Shown here: one piece after another, positions 5,825 to 12,571 of the stretch
Numbering within the stretch: position 1 is the first letter of the stretch
How the letters are laid out: each line of letters begins with the position of its first letter
Source: Thermoplasmata archaeon
GTDB lineage: Archaea; Thermoplasmatota; Thermoplasmata; Lutacidiplasmatales; UBA184
Length of the DNA: 15,641 bases
Assembly (NCBI GenBank): GCA_030043855.1
Contig: JASHWW010000054.1
Coordinates: 1-15,641 of the forward strand
Direction of reading: 5' to 3'
Position numbers and translations under genes: made by a program
The notes under the pieces: model-generated
What the model saw: the letters and a program-made list of their open reading frames with translations, nothing else
The model's database searches: none
Told to the model about the DNA's origin: nothing

Positions 5825-7877
5825 GATCGAGTTCGACGACCTCCGGCCGCTCGATGGCCAACTGCGACACCCGCTCGATCGCCTCCGCGAGCGCGGGCAG
5901 GTCGCTCGGTCCCTCGCCCCGGACGCCGCGCAGCAGCGGCGCGGCCTTGACGGAGTCGATCATGTGCTGCGCCGATAGGGGACGGACCGGCGCGAGCCGG
6001 AACGTGACGTCCCGCAGGACCTCCACGTAGATCCCCCCCAGACCGAAGACGACGATCGGCCCGAACGCAGGGTCCCGCTGCATCCCGATCAGCACCTCCT
6101 TCCCCCCGACGATCTGCGCCTCGACCTCGTACCCCTGGATCCGGGCCTGGGGCGCGGCCGCGGCGACCGAACGGGACATCCGGTCCCAGGCCGCCCGGAG
6201 CGACGCGACGTCGCCGATCCCGACGGCCACCCCGCCGACGTCGGTCTTGTGCGAGATGTCGGGCGAAGCGACCTTGAGCACGACCGGGAATCCGATGCGT
6301 CCGGCGAGGGAGACGGCCTCGTCGGCCGTCGTCGCCACCCCCACCTCGGGGAACCGAATGCCGTACGCCGCGAGCAACGACCGGGCGGAGTACTCCGGGA
6401 GCACGGTCGTTCCGTCCGCGCGGGCGCGAGCGATCGCCCGGTCCGCCGCGGCGACGTCCACCGGGAACGTGCGAACCTCCGTGCGCGGACGGGTCCGCCA
6501 GGCGTGATACCGGGCCAGCGCGGCGAGGCCCTCGACCGCTTCCTCCGGGAACGTGAACGACGGCACCCCGTGCGACTCGAGGGCGCGCACCTCGTCGGAG
6601 AGGTCGGTCAGGCCGAACATGCACGCGGCGATCGGCTTCGAACCGCTGCCTCGGACCGCGAGGATCGCCTTCGCCACCTCGCCCCCGGTCATGGTGCCGG
6701 TCGGCGTAGCGATCACGAGGGCACCATCGGCCGCCTCGCTCGCGAGCAGGGCGCCGAGCACCTCGCGGTACTGGTCCGCGCCCACGTCCGCGGTCATGTC
6801 GACCGGATTCTGGACGGACGCGATCGACGGGAGGCGCGGGCCGATCGCGGCGCGCAGTTCGGGCGAGAGCGGCGGCAGCTCGAGGCCGTTCCGGACCGCC
6901 GCGTCGGCCGCGACGATGCCCGGGCCCCCCGAGTTCGTGAGGACGACGAGCCGGGGCCCTTCCATGCGCAGATCGGTGGAGAAGATCTTGGCCGCGCGGA
7001 ACAGGTCGCCCAACGAATTGACCCGCTGGACCCCGGACTGCTCGAACAGCGCGTCGTACAGTTGATCGCGGCCGGATTGGGCGAGGGATCCCGTGTGGCT
7101 CTTCGCCGCCCGCTCCCCCGCCGGCGTCCGGCCGCTCTTCACGACCAGCACGGGCTTCGATTCCGTGACGGTCCGGGCGGCCTCCAGGAACCGACGGCCG
7201 TTCGCGAGGCTTTCAACGTACAGCAGGATCACGTGCGTGCGCGGGTCCCGGCCGAGCGCTCCGAGCAGGTCGTTCTCGTCGACGCCGGCGCGATTCCCGA
7301 CCGAGACGAAGCGGGAGAAGCCGATCCGCTCGGCGATCCCGTACTGCAGGATCCCGGCCCCGAGCGCCCCGCTCTGCGAGACGAAGGCGATGTTGCCGGG
7401 CGGCGGGAGACTCTCGCTGAACGTCGCGTTCAGGCTGACGCTCGGGTCGGTGTTGAAAACCCCGAAGCAGTTCGGGCCGACGATCGACATCCGATAGGTG
7501 GCGGCCCGGCGCACGACTTCCGCTTCCAATGCCGCGCCGGCCTCGCCGATCTCCCGGAACCCGGCCGAGATGATGATCGCCCCGCGCGCCCCGGCCCTCC
7601 CGAGCTCGTCGATCGTGTCGGGGACCCGGGCGGCCGGAACGATCACGACCCCGAGGTCCGGCGGGTCGGGCAACGACGCGATGTCGGGGTAGCACCGGAC
7701 CCCCGAGACGCTCTTCCACGACGGGTTGACGGGGTAGGCGACTCCCTGAAACCCGGCCTGGAGCACGTTGCGGAAGAGGCTGGTACCGACCTTCCCCGGG
7801 CGGTTCGACGCGCCGATGACCGCCACCGAACGGGGCTGGAACAGCTCGTCGAGCTCGGCGGAACGACCCTGCGCCAT
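5727..7877 (-). CDS. ADP-forming acyl-CoA (acetate-CoA) synthetase, fused alpha-beta
   Basis: This 716-residue protein is a complete NDP-forming acyl-CoA synthetase with both subunits fused. It begins with a CoA-binding Rossmann domain (VAVIGASNRPGKVG at 18-31) and continues with succinyl-CoA-ligase-like domains containing the phosphohistidine motif KSHTGSLA (H261). It ends with an ATP-grasp domain (about 490-700) marked by SHKTDVGGV (542-550). The reaction is acyl-CoA + ADP + Pi to acid + ATP + CoA, the archaeal substrate-level phosphorylation step after ferredoxin oxidoreductases such as KorAB. The family also includes acyltransferase-type relatives, but the intact His loop and ATP-grasp domain favour the synthetase. 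The substrate (acetate, branched-chain or aryl acids) is not evident. ATG 7877 lies about 35 bp from a TATA box apparently shared with the divergent mrp gene. The 3' end overlaps moaE. Confidence 0.93.
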   Translation of the reverse strand: MAQGRSAELDELFQPRSVAVIGASNRPGKVGTSLFRNVLQAGFQGVAYPVNPSWKSVSGVRCYPDIASLPDPPDLGVVIVPAARVPDTIDELGRAGARGAIIISAGFREIGEAGAALEAEVVRRAATYRMSIVGPNCFGVFNTDPSVSLNATFSESLPPPGNIAFVSQSGALGAGILQYGIAERIGFSRFVSVGNRAGVDENDLLGALGRDPRTHVILLYVESLANGRRFLEAARTVTESKPVLVVKSGRTPAGERAAKSHTGSLAQSGRDQLYDALFEQSGVQRVNSLGDLFRAAKIFSTDLRMEGPRLVVLTNSGGPGIVAADAAVRNGLELPPLSPELRAAIGPRLPSIASVQNPVDMTADVGADQYREVLGALLASEAADGALVIATPTGTMTGGEVAKAILAVRGSGSKPIAACMFGLTDLSDEVRALESHGVPSFTFPEEAVEGLAALARYHAWRTRPRTEVRTFPVDVAAADRAIARARADGTTVLPEYSARSLLAAYGIRFPEVGVATTADEAVSLAGRIGFPVVLKVASPDISHKTDVGGVAVGIGDVASLRAAWDRMSRSVAAAAPQARIQGYEVEAQIVGGKEVLIGMQRDPAFGPIVVFGLGGIYVEVLRDVTFRLAPVRPLSAQHMIDSVKAAPLLRGVRGEGPSDLPALAEAIERVSQLAIERPEVVELDLNPMIVRPAGQGIVAVDARVVLAPPSRSGPSA

Positions 7878-7907
7878 CTCCGCCGACCGCCGCCCGACGG
7901 GGGCCCG

Positions 7908-7915
7908 TTATATAT
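7908..7915. promoter_or_regulatory. Shared TATA box of the acyl-CoA synthetase and mrp genes
   Basis: TTATATAT is the only A/T-rich stretch in the 58-bp spacer between the divergent starts. Its TATATA core reads the same on both strands. It is centred about 24 bp from the mrp GTG (leaderless) and about 35 bp from the synthetase ATG (leader of about 9 nt). Confidence 0.65.
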
Positions 7916-7935
7916 CAACACACCGTGGAAACGCC

Positions 7936-8808
7936 GTGACCGCCTCCGGCGAGCCGGCCACGCGCCCGACCTCGACCCCCCCGCCGGCTCCGGGGGCGCC
8001 CGCGCGCGGACCGCGCGGCGTGTTGCAGCGGATGGACAAGGGGCAGATCCGCCGGGTCGTCGCCGTCGGCAGTGGCAAGGGCGGGGTCGGAAAGTCGTCG
8101 GTGACCGCGCTCCTCGCGGCGGAGCTGCGCCGTCGGGGCCGCACGGTCGGGATCCTCGACGCCGACGTGACCGGACCGTCGATCCCGAAGTTGCTCGGGA
8201 TGACCGGGCCGCTGACGGACCGGGGCGAGGGGATCGAACCCGCGGTCTCCCGGGCCGGCATCCCCGTCGTCTCGTCGCAATTCATGGTCGAGGACGAGCA
8301 GACGCCGGTGATCTGGCGCGGTCCGCTCGTGACCCGGCTGATCACCCAGTTCTTCGGGTCGGTCCACTGGGGCCCGCTCGACTACCTCCTGATCGACATG
8401 CCGCCGGGGACGAGCGACGTGCCGCTGACGGTCTTCCAGACGATCCCGATCGACGGGATGGTCTTCGTCCTCACCCCGCAGGACCTGGCCGCGCTCATCG
8501 TGAAGAAGGCGATGAACATGGCCCGCGACCTCCACGTCCCGCTCCTCGGAGTCGTCGAGAACATGGGGTGGATCGCCTGCCCGCACTGCGGGCAGCGGAT
8601 CGAACTGTTCGGCGCCAGCCGGGTCGGCAAGGTCGCGGCCGAGTACGGGATTCCGGTCCTGGGCCGGCTCCCCGTCGCCCCGGCGATCTCCGAACGCGCG
8701 GACGCCGGGCAGCTCGAGGAGCACACGGCCCCCGAGGTCGCCGCGCTGGCGGCCGCCTTCGAATCCGCGGTCGGCGACGCTACGTCGGGCCAGATGACGG
8801 TCCTGTAG
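7936..8808 (+). CDS. mrp: Mrp/NBP35-family iron-sulfur cluster carrier ATPase
   Basis: The product has 290 residues from GTG 7936. It is a P-loop ATPase that carries and transfers Fe-S clusters (ApbC/Nbp35/Ind1 group). Visible are the deviant Walker A GSGKGGVGKS (45-54), DADVTGPS (75-82), IDMPPGTSD (153-161, Walker B region), and the cluster-binding CPHC (215-218), a C-x2-C near the dimer interface. The first 38 residues are Pro/Ala-rich and look disordered; no N-terminal MIP18-like domain is present. The reading frame is open upstream, but GTG 7936 is chosen because a TATA box lies 24 bp before it, while farther starts would lie upstream of that box. The gene could serve the Fe-S needs of KorB. 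The last 29 bp overlap the TraB gene tail to tail. Confidence 0.92.
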   Translation: MTASGEPATRPTSTPPPAPGAPARGPRGVLQRMDKGQIRRVVAVGSGKGGVGKSSVTALLAAELRRRGRTVGILDADVTGPSIPKLLGMTGPLTDRGEGIEPAVSRAGIPVVSSQFMVEDEQTPVIWRGPLVTRLITQFFGSVHWGPLDYLLIDMPPGTSDVPLTVFQTIPIDGMVFVLTPQDLAALIVKKAMNMARDLHVPLLGVVENMGWIACPHCGQRIELFGASRVGKVAAEYGIPVLGRLPVAPAISERADAGQLEEHTAPEVAALAAAFESAVGDATSGQMTVL

Positions 8809-9511
8809 CCCGCTGCAGATCGCGGAACGGGATCGCCTCGACGGGGATCCCCCGGCGGCCGAGCGCCTCCGACAGCCCCGGCAAGTGCGCGTCGCCCACG
8901 ACCACCGCGAGCCGGCCGAAGCCACGGACCCGCAGCGCGACCAGCCGCTCGGCCATGTGCTCGTTCCGCTCGTCGAGCAGCACGCGGGCGATCGTCGGGC
9001 TCGCCTCGCGGAGCTGCGTCGAGAACTCCTCCGGCGCCTCCGTGTACCGGTCCATCTCCCGCGCGACGAGCTTCGCCGGAACGAAGAGGCCGACGATCGC
9101 CCCGACGAGCAGGGTCACCCGCTCCTTGAACGGCATCGTCTGGACGAGCCGCAGCAGCGTCTGCCGGATCGGGTCGTCGATCAGGAACACGGGCAGCTGC
9201 CGGTCCCGCGCGACCGAGTAGGCGACCCGCATCTCCGCGCCGGGCTCGCCGCCCCCGATCTGCGCTCCCAGGCGACGCTGCAGGATCGACCAGAGCCGGG
9301 CGAACAGCGGAGCCCCGGCGCCGCCCCCGCCCGTCGGTCGCTGGTCGGCCAGGAGGGACGCGGCCCGCTCCGGGTCGAGCTCGAGGGCGACCCCGTCGAG
9401 GACGCGGTCGGTCAGCGCGCGCCGGAGCGGCACCGAGAGGTCGACCACGTGGGCCGCCCCGAGGAGCAGTACCGGGCTCTGGGTCGTGCTCGCGTACACC
9501 GCCGCTTCCAT
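8780..9511 (-). CDS. TraB/PrgY-family protein, compact form
   Basis: This 243-residue protein shows the TraB/PrgY (also GumN/TIKI-related) pattern: LLLGAAH (15-21), the acidic VALELD (41-46), RNEHMAERL (182-190) and VVVGDAHLPGL (203-213). The paired GxxH motifs plus the acidic and Arg/Asn/Glu residues are the proposed metal-dependent active centre. Related bacterial proteins dampen peptide pheromone signalling; the archaeal role is unknown, so no reaction is assigned. A hydrophobic stretch at about 132-149 is the only candidate membrane segment, and the multi-helix C-terminal membrane part common in longer PrgY homologues is absent. The ATG start at 9511 has no obvious TATA within 35 bp; GAAGGA upstream may be a weak ribosome site. 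It converges on mrp with a 29-bp overlap. Confidence 0.82.
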   Translation of the reverse strand: MEAAVYASTTQSPVLLLGAAHVVDLSVPLRRALTDRVLDGVALELDPERAASLLADQRPTGGGGAGAPLFARLWSILQRRLGAQIGGGEPGAEMRVAYSVARDRQLPVFLIDDPIRQTLLRLVQTMPFKERVTLLVGAIVGLFVPAKLVAREMDRYTEAPEEFSTQLREASPTIARVLLDERNEHMAERLVALRVRGFGRLAVVVGDAHLPGLSEALGRRGIPVEAIPFRDLQRATGPSSGPT

Positions 9512-9560
9512 GCCGGCGGTCCTTCATCTGGCTTCGCGGCCGGCGGCCGCGCACAACCCC

Positions 9561-9568
9561 CAAATACC
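9561..9568 (+). promoter_or_regulatory. TATA box of the unknown 100-residue gene (CAAATACC)
   Basis: CAAATACC is centred about 25 bp before the ATG at 9590, giving a leaderless transcript. The octamer is identical to those of the flippase and S8e promoters. It is the best evidence that the gene begins at 9590 and not at the many in-frame codons upstream. Confidence 0.65.
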
Positions 9569-9589
9569 GGAGGGCGGTCGGCGCTCCGC

Positions 9590-9892
9590 ATGGCGTGGAC
9601 GATCTTCGCCGTTCCGAGCGCGAAGCGGGCGGAACTGGACGCGGTGCTCAAGGACGACACCATCTCCCGACAGAGCCAGAAGGTCCGCGAGGCGGGAGCG
9701 ATGGGCGGACCGTCCGACGCGACGTACGTGCTGATCGAGGGCGGCGCCGACGCCGTCCGGCACGCCGACGAGCTGCTCGCCAAGGTCGGCACGAAGCTCC
9801 CCGCCGCGGACGCCGAGGGCCTCTACCGCCGGTTCAAGGACGAGGAGGAGGCCGCCTCCGCCGGGATGGGCCTCTTCTTCACCGAGGGGTAG
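9590..9892 (+). CDS. Unrecognised small soluble protein (100 residues)
   Basis: I do not recognise the family. The sequence starts MAWTIFAVPSAKRAELD, has an internal TYVLIEGGADAVRHADELL segment (about 45-63), a charged helix YRRFKDEEEAASAG (78-91) and ends MGLFFTEG. The pattern suggests two strand-helix units (strand 3-8, helix 10-19; strand 45-51, helix 53-64) plus a C-terminal acidic helix, so a small alpha/beta fold such as ferredoxin-like is possible. There are no cysteines, signal peptide or membrane segments, so it is probably cytoplasmic. A well-placed TATA box and protein-like composition support a real gene. It lies between TraB (divergent) and the GPN GTPase of the S8e-SRP19 operon (convergent, 6-bp gap). 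The position gives no firm functional clue. Confidence 0.7.
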   Translation: MAWTIFAVPSAKRAELDAVLKDDTISRQSQKVREAGAMGGPSDATYVLIEGGADAVRHADELLAKVGTKLPAADAEGLYRRFKDEEEAASAGMGLFFTEG

Positions 9893-9898
9893 GTCCGC

Positions 9899-10690
9899 TC
9901 ACTCTTCGGTCGGGGCGTGGGACGGCTCGAGGTCCTCGCCGCCGGCGAAGACCTTCTGGACCGACTGGTAGAACGCCTCGAGCCCCGTCCCGTCCTTCGC
10001 GGACGTCGGCAGGAGCGCGGTCGACGGGCCCAGATTCTCCAGCGCCCGGTAGAGCTCCGTCGAGAGCTGGATGTCGGGGGTCGGGGTGAGCTGCGTGACG
10101 GCATCGAGCAACCGGCCGGACTCCTCGGACCAGGCGAGCAATTCGGTGACCTGCTCGGGCGGGAGGACGTCGGATTTCGCGAGCAGGTGGAGCATCGGGA
10201 GCCGGAAGCGGAACTCCACGGTCGAGCTGAGCATCAGGAGCGCGACGTAGCCGCCCGGGGTCCGGGCGAGCGCCGGGTCGAACAGGAAGGCGATCATCGA
10301 CCGGTCCCCGCTGAGCGCGTCCACGATCGCCTTCGACGCCTCGCGGAAGGCGAACAGCTCGACCTGGCCCGGCGTGTCGACCAGGACGTAGTCCGACTTC
10401 AGCTCCTGGATCGCCTGGCGGATCTCGAAGATTTTGAGCGCGATCATGTCGGCGGCCGCGACCTGCGCGCCGTTCGGGCCGAGCCCGTACTCGTCCTCGA
10501 TCTCGGAGAGCCGCACCCACTCCCGGACGTCGACGTCCGGCTGGAGCTCGTCGCCTTCCGCGCCCGGGTCGAGGTTCACCAGCGAGATGTCGTAGCCGGC
10601 GCTCCGGGCCCACCCGGCGAAGGCGCGGACGAACGACGTCTTCCCGGCGCCGGCGGTGCCGGTGAAGTAGATCGTCCCGGGCTCCTCCAT
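9899..10690 (-). CDS. GPN-loop GTPase (XAB1/PAB0955-like)
   Basis: This 263-residue protein is a SIMIBI-class GTPase. Motifs in order are the P-loop GTAGAGKT (11-18), the family-defining Gly-Pro-Asn insert in GLGPNGA (69-75), DTPGQVE (105-111, G3), LAKSD (170-174, a variant of the NKxD base-recognition motif) and TSAKDGTG (229-236, G5). The archaeal member studied structurally is the dimeric PAB0955 of Pyrococcus abyssi; eukaryotic homologues assist RNA polymerase II assembly and nuclear import. The archaeal role remains unsettled. The ATG directly follows the SRP19 stop codon (TGA-ATG with no gap), so it is the third gene of the S8e-SRP19-GPN operon, linking it to translation and targeting. 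A C-terminal acidic tail follows residue 250. It ends 6 bp from the convergent 9590 gene. Confidence 0.93.
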   Translation of the reverse strand: MEEPGTIYFTGTAGAGKTSFVRAFAGWARSAGYDISLVNLDPGAEGDELQPDVDVREWVRLSEIEDEYGLGPNGAQVAAADMIALKIFEIRQAIQELKSDYVLVDTPGQVELFAFREASKAIVDALSGDRSMIAFLFDPALARTPGGYVALLMLSSTVEFRFRLPMLHLLAKSDVLPPEQVTELLAWSEESGRLLDAVTQLTPTPDIQLSTELYRALENLGPSTALLPTSAKDGTGLEAFYQSVQKVFAGGEDLEPSHAPTEE

Positions 10691-10990
10691 TCACTTCTTC
10701 CCCGGCGCGGGCGCCGAACGGCGGAGTTCGGCCGCGACGGCCGTCAGGAACTTCGCCTTGGTCGTCCCCGCCTTCTTCGTGACCTTGACCCGGCCCGCGT
10801 AGGTGTGGAACTCCCGCGGGTACTGCTTGTCCGCCTCGACCACCGCCTCGAACCCGAGACGGCGGGCGGCCGCGACGATCTGCTCGGAGGTCAGTTCGGC
10901 GAGCGCCTGCGCCGCCGGGATCCGACGCCCCGCCGTCCGCGAGAGGTCCTTCTTCAGGTAGCTGGGATAGACGTAGAAGTGGTCGGGCAT
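10691..10990 (-). CDS. srp19: Signal recognition particle 19 kDa protein
   Basis: The product has 99 residues, the usual length for archaeal SRP19. It binds the tips of helices 6 and 8 of 7S RNA and lets SRP54 join the particle for cotranslational targeting. Family signatures are the N-terminal YVYPSYLKKDLSRTAGRRIP segment (6-25), equivalent to the W/YPxYxD...S...GRR motif that contacts RNA, and KQYPREF...GRVKV (55-70), followed by a Lys-rich C-terminus. The protein is strongly basic, as expected for an RNA-binding protein. It lies 19 bp after S8e and abuts the GPN GTPase, forming one operon. The ATG 10990 start matches the family N-terminus closely. The 7S RNA gene is not in this window. Confidence 0.93.
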   Translation of the reverse strand: MPDHFYVYPSYLKKDLSRTAGRRIPAAQALAELTSEQIVAAARRLGFEAVVEADKQYPREFHTYAGRVKVTKKAGTTKAKFLTAVAAELRRSAPAPGKK

Positions 10991-11009
10991 CGGAGCCCCC
11001 GACGCGGGC

Positions 11010-11402
11010 TCACGACGCGGGCGCGGCGATGCGGACGCCGTTCAGGACGCCGTCCTGACCGGGGCGGGACCGGACCCGGACGAGGCCCAGGTCGGTCTCG
11101 AGGATCGCGCCCTTCGTGATGATGTTCCGCTGGACGTAGTTGGGGTTCGCGGGGTTCTCCCGGACGGTGACGACCTTCGCCCGCTGCATCTTCTTGGTCG
11201 CGGGGTCGAAGACGTTGATCGTCTGGGTCGTCAGGATGCGCAGCTTCCGGTTCGCGCCCCGGACCCGGTACTTCTTCACGGTCCCCGCGCCGATCGTCGC
11301 GGTCTGCAGCTCCCGGGCGATCTCGAACCGCCGCTTCTTGCGGATCGGGCGGAGGCGACCCCCGGTGCGCTTCCTGCGGGAGCGGCCCTGCCAGATCCCC
11401 AT
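11010..11402 (-). CDS. rps8e: Ribosomal protein S8e
   Basis: This 130-residue archaeal/eukaryotic small-subunit protein has no bacterial counterpart. The N-terminus MGIWQGRSRRKRTGGRL is the hallmark S8e start, and the core (K/R-rich 20-35, then RGANRKLRIL at 48-57, NPANPNYVQRNIITKGA at 83-99) fits the family end to end. The ATG at 11402 is fixed by that N-terminus and by a GAGGAG ribosome site 3 bases before it. The frame is open for another 354 codons upstream, antisense to glucose dehydrogenase coding; those are shadow sequence and not part of the protein. It is the first gene of the S8e-SRP19-GPN operon and, unlike most first genes here, has a short leader with an SD. Confidence 0.96.
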   Translation of the reverse strand: MGIWQGRSRRKRTGGRLRPIRKKRRFEIARELQTATIGAGTVKKYRVRGANRKLRILTTQTINVFDPATKKMQRAKVVTVRENPANPNYVQRNIITKGAILETDLGLVRVRSRPGQDGVLNGVRIAAPAS

Positions 11403-11405
11403 CGT

Positions 11406-11411
11406 CTCCTC
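11406..11411 (-). promoter_or_regulatory. Shine-Dalgarno site of rps8e (GAGGAG)
   Basis: On the minus strand GAGGAG ends 3 bases before the S8e ATG. With the TATA box 37 bp from the ATG, the transcript should begin near 11414 and just include this site. This makes rps8e the clearest leadered first gene in the window. Confidence 0.55.
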
Positions 11412-11435
11412 GAGAGCGGCGTGCGAGCGGGGTTC

Positions 11436-11443
11436 GGTATTTG
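11436..11443 (-). promoter_or_regulatory. TATA box of the S8e-SRP19-GPN operon (CAAATACC)
   Basis: On the minus strand this reads CAAATACC, centred about 37 bp from the S8e ATG and starting 6 bp after the glucose dehydrogenase stop codon. It shows that the ribosomal operon has its own promoter rather than only reading through from the upstream sugar genes. The octamer matches two other promoters in the window. Confidence 0.65.
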
Positions 11444-11449
11444 ACCTTT

Positions 11450-12571
11450 TCAGCGAGTTGCGTCGCCGGCGCCGCCGGGACGGATCGTCAGGACGGTCTT
11501 GATCGTCCCGCCGGCCCGACCCCCGAGGACGTCGGCGAACGACTCCAACGGACGGCGGGCCGAGATGAGCCCCGGGATCGCGTCCGGCCACCGCTGCCGC
11601 ACCACCGCGAGGTCCCGGAGCCCCGCCTCGAAGTACGTCCGATTGGCGTTCACCGACCCCACGATCGCCTGGTTGCCGAGGACGACGTCCCGCCAGAGCG
11701 CCCCGCCGGCGACGTCGTGCGCCGGCGTACCGGCGTCCGGGATCCCGGTGAGCACGAGGACCCCGTTGGGGCCGAGCAGGTTCACCAGCGAGAAGTCCAG
11801 GTCGACCGACCCCGTCGCCTCGACCACGAGGTCGAACCGGCGATCGCCGACGGTCGCGAGGCCCCCGGCGGTGTTGACGTGGTCGGCCCCGATCGCGGCG
11901 AGGATCCGCGCCGCGGGCGTGGTCTCGTCGTGCCGGTCGATCGCCGTCACGCGGTACCCGCGCACGCGAAGGACCAGGGCCGCGAGCATCCCGATCGCGC
12001 CGGTCCCGGCAACCAGCGCCGACGGGGCGACGGGCTTCGGCTCCCCCGGGGTCGGCTCCTTCCGGTCGAGCACGAGCTGCCCCTGCACGATCGCCTTCTC
12101 GACGACGCTCATCGGCTCGAGCAGAACGGCCCAGGGTCGCAATTCGGGCGGTACGGGGACGAGGTACTCCGGGACCTCGACGTACTCCTCGGCCATGTAG
12201 CCGTGCGCCCCGCCGATGCCGCGCTCGGTGAAGCGGCCGGTCTCGCAGAAGTCGGAGCGGTTGGTCCGGCAAAACCGGTCCTCCCCGCAACCGCGGCGCA
12301 CGGTCGCGACGACGAGGTCCCCGGGGGCGAACCCCGGGGCCGCGGCGTCGACCTCGGTGACCACCCCGAGGTTCTCGTGGCCGAGGATCAAGAACGGGGT
12401 GCCGACCGGGGCTCGCCCGTACTTTCCGTCGACGATATCGTGGTCGGTACCGCACACGCCGCACTCGAGCACCGACACCCGCACGCCCCCGGGGACCAGG
12501 GTCGGGGCCGGTACCTCGAGCAGTTCGACCCCCGCGCGCGGGGGCCGGACGACGACGGCCCGCATCGTCAC
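11450..12571 (-). CDS. gdh: Glucose 1-dehydrogenase (zinc-dependent MDR family)
   Basis: This 373-residue protein oxidises glucose (often other aldoses) to gluconolactone with NAD(P), the first step of the archaeal Entner-Doudoroff routes. Visible are the catalytic zinc region C40-GTDHD, GHE at 64-66, LEPMSVVEKA (151-160), the Rossmann AGTGAIG (188-194) and a structural-zinc lobe RRGC...CRTNRSDFCETG. The stretch around the lobe closely follows Thermoplasma/Sulfolobus-type glucose dehydrogenases. In the lobe one expected cysteine position is Asp (C95, D98, C101, C109). The start is GTG 12571, whose GTGA overlaps the aldolase TGA; ATG 12565 two codons later is the alternative. It is coupled to the upstream aldolase gene, supporting sugar-acid metabolism. 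Related alcohol or sorbitol dehydrogenases are less likely given the length and lobe. Confidence 0.88.
   Translation of the reverse strand: MTMRAVVVRPPRAGVELLEVPAPTLVPGGVRVSVLECGVCGTDHDIVDGKYGRAPVGTPFLILGHENLGVVTEVDAAAPGFAPGDLVVATVRRGCGEDRFCRTNRSDFCETGRFTERGIGGAHGYMAEEYVEVPEYLVPVPPELRPWAVLLEPMSVVEKAIVQGQLVLDRKEPTPGEPKPVAPSALVAGTGAIGMLAALVLRVRGYRVTAIDRHDETTPAARILAAIGADHVNTAGGLATVGDRRFDLVVEATGSVDLDFSLVNLLGPNGVLVLTGIPDAGTPAHDVAGGALWRDVVLGNQAIVGSVNANRTYFEAGLRDLAVVRQRWPDAIPGLISARRPLESFADVLGGRAGGTIKTVLTIRPGGAGDATR

Noticed and set aside
7897..7908. Short ACGGG/CCCGT inverted repeat next to the TATATA box
   Set aside because: Only 5-bp arms with a 2-nt loop; too weak to call an operator despite its position.
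7768..7935. N-terminal extension of Mrp to an upstream ATG
   Set aside because: It would begin inside the divergent synthetase gene and upstream of the only TATA box, and adds no known domain.
6249..9221. 990-codon open frame on the plus strand
   Set aside because: Antisense to the acyl-CoA synthetase and out of frame with mrp. Composition is Arg/Asp/Gly-rich without domain features.
9536..9550. GCGGCC/GGCCGC inverted repeat between traB and the 9590 gene
   Set aside because: Made only of G and C with 6-bp arms, expected by chance in such GC-rich DNA, and not placed at a promoter element.
11403..12464. Long in-frame N-terminal extension of S8e
   Set aside because: The extension is antisense-frame shadow of glucose dehydrogenase. 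The S8e family begins exactly at MGIWQGR, with an SD and TATA box directly upstream.
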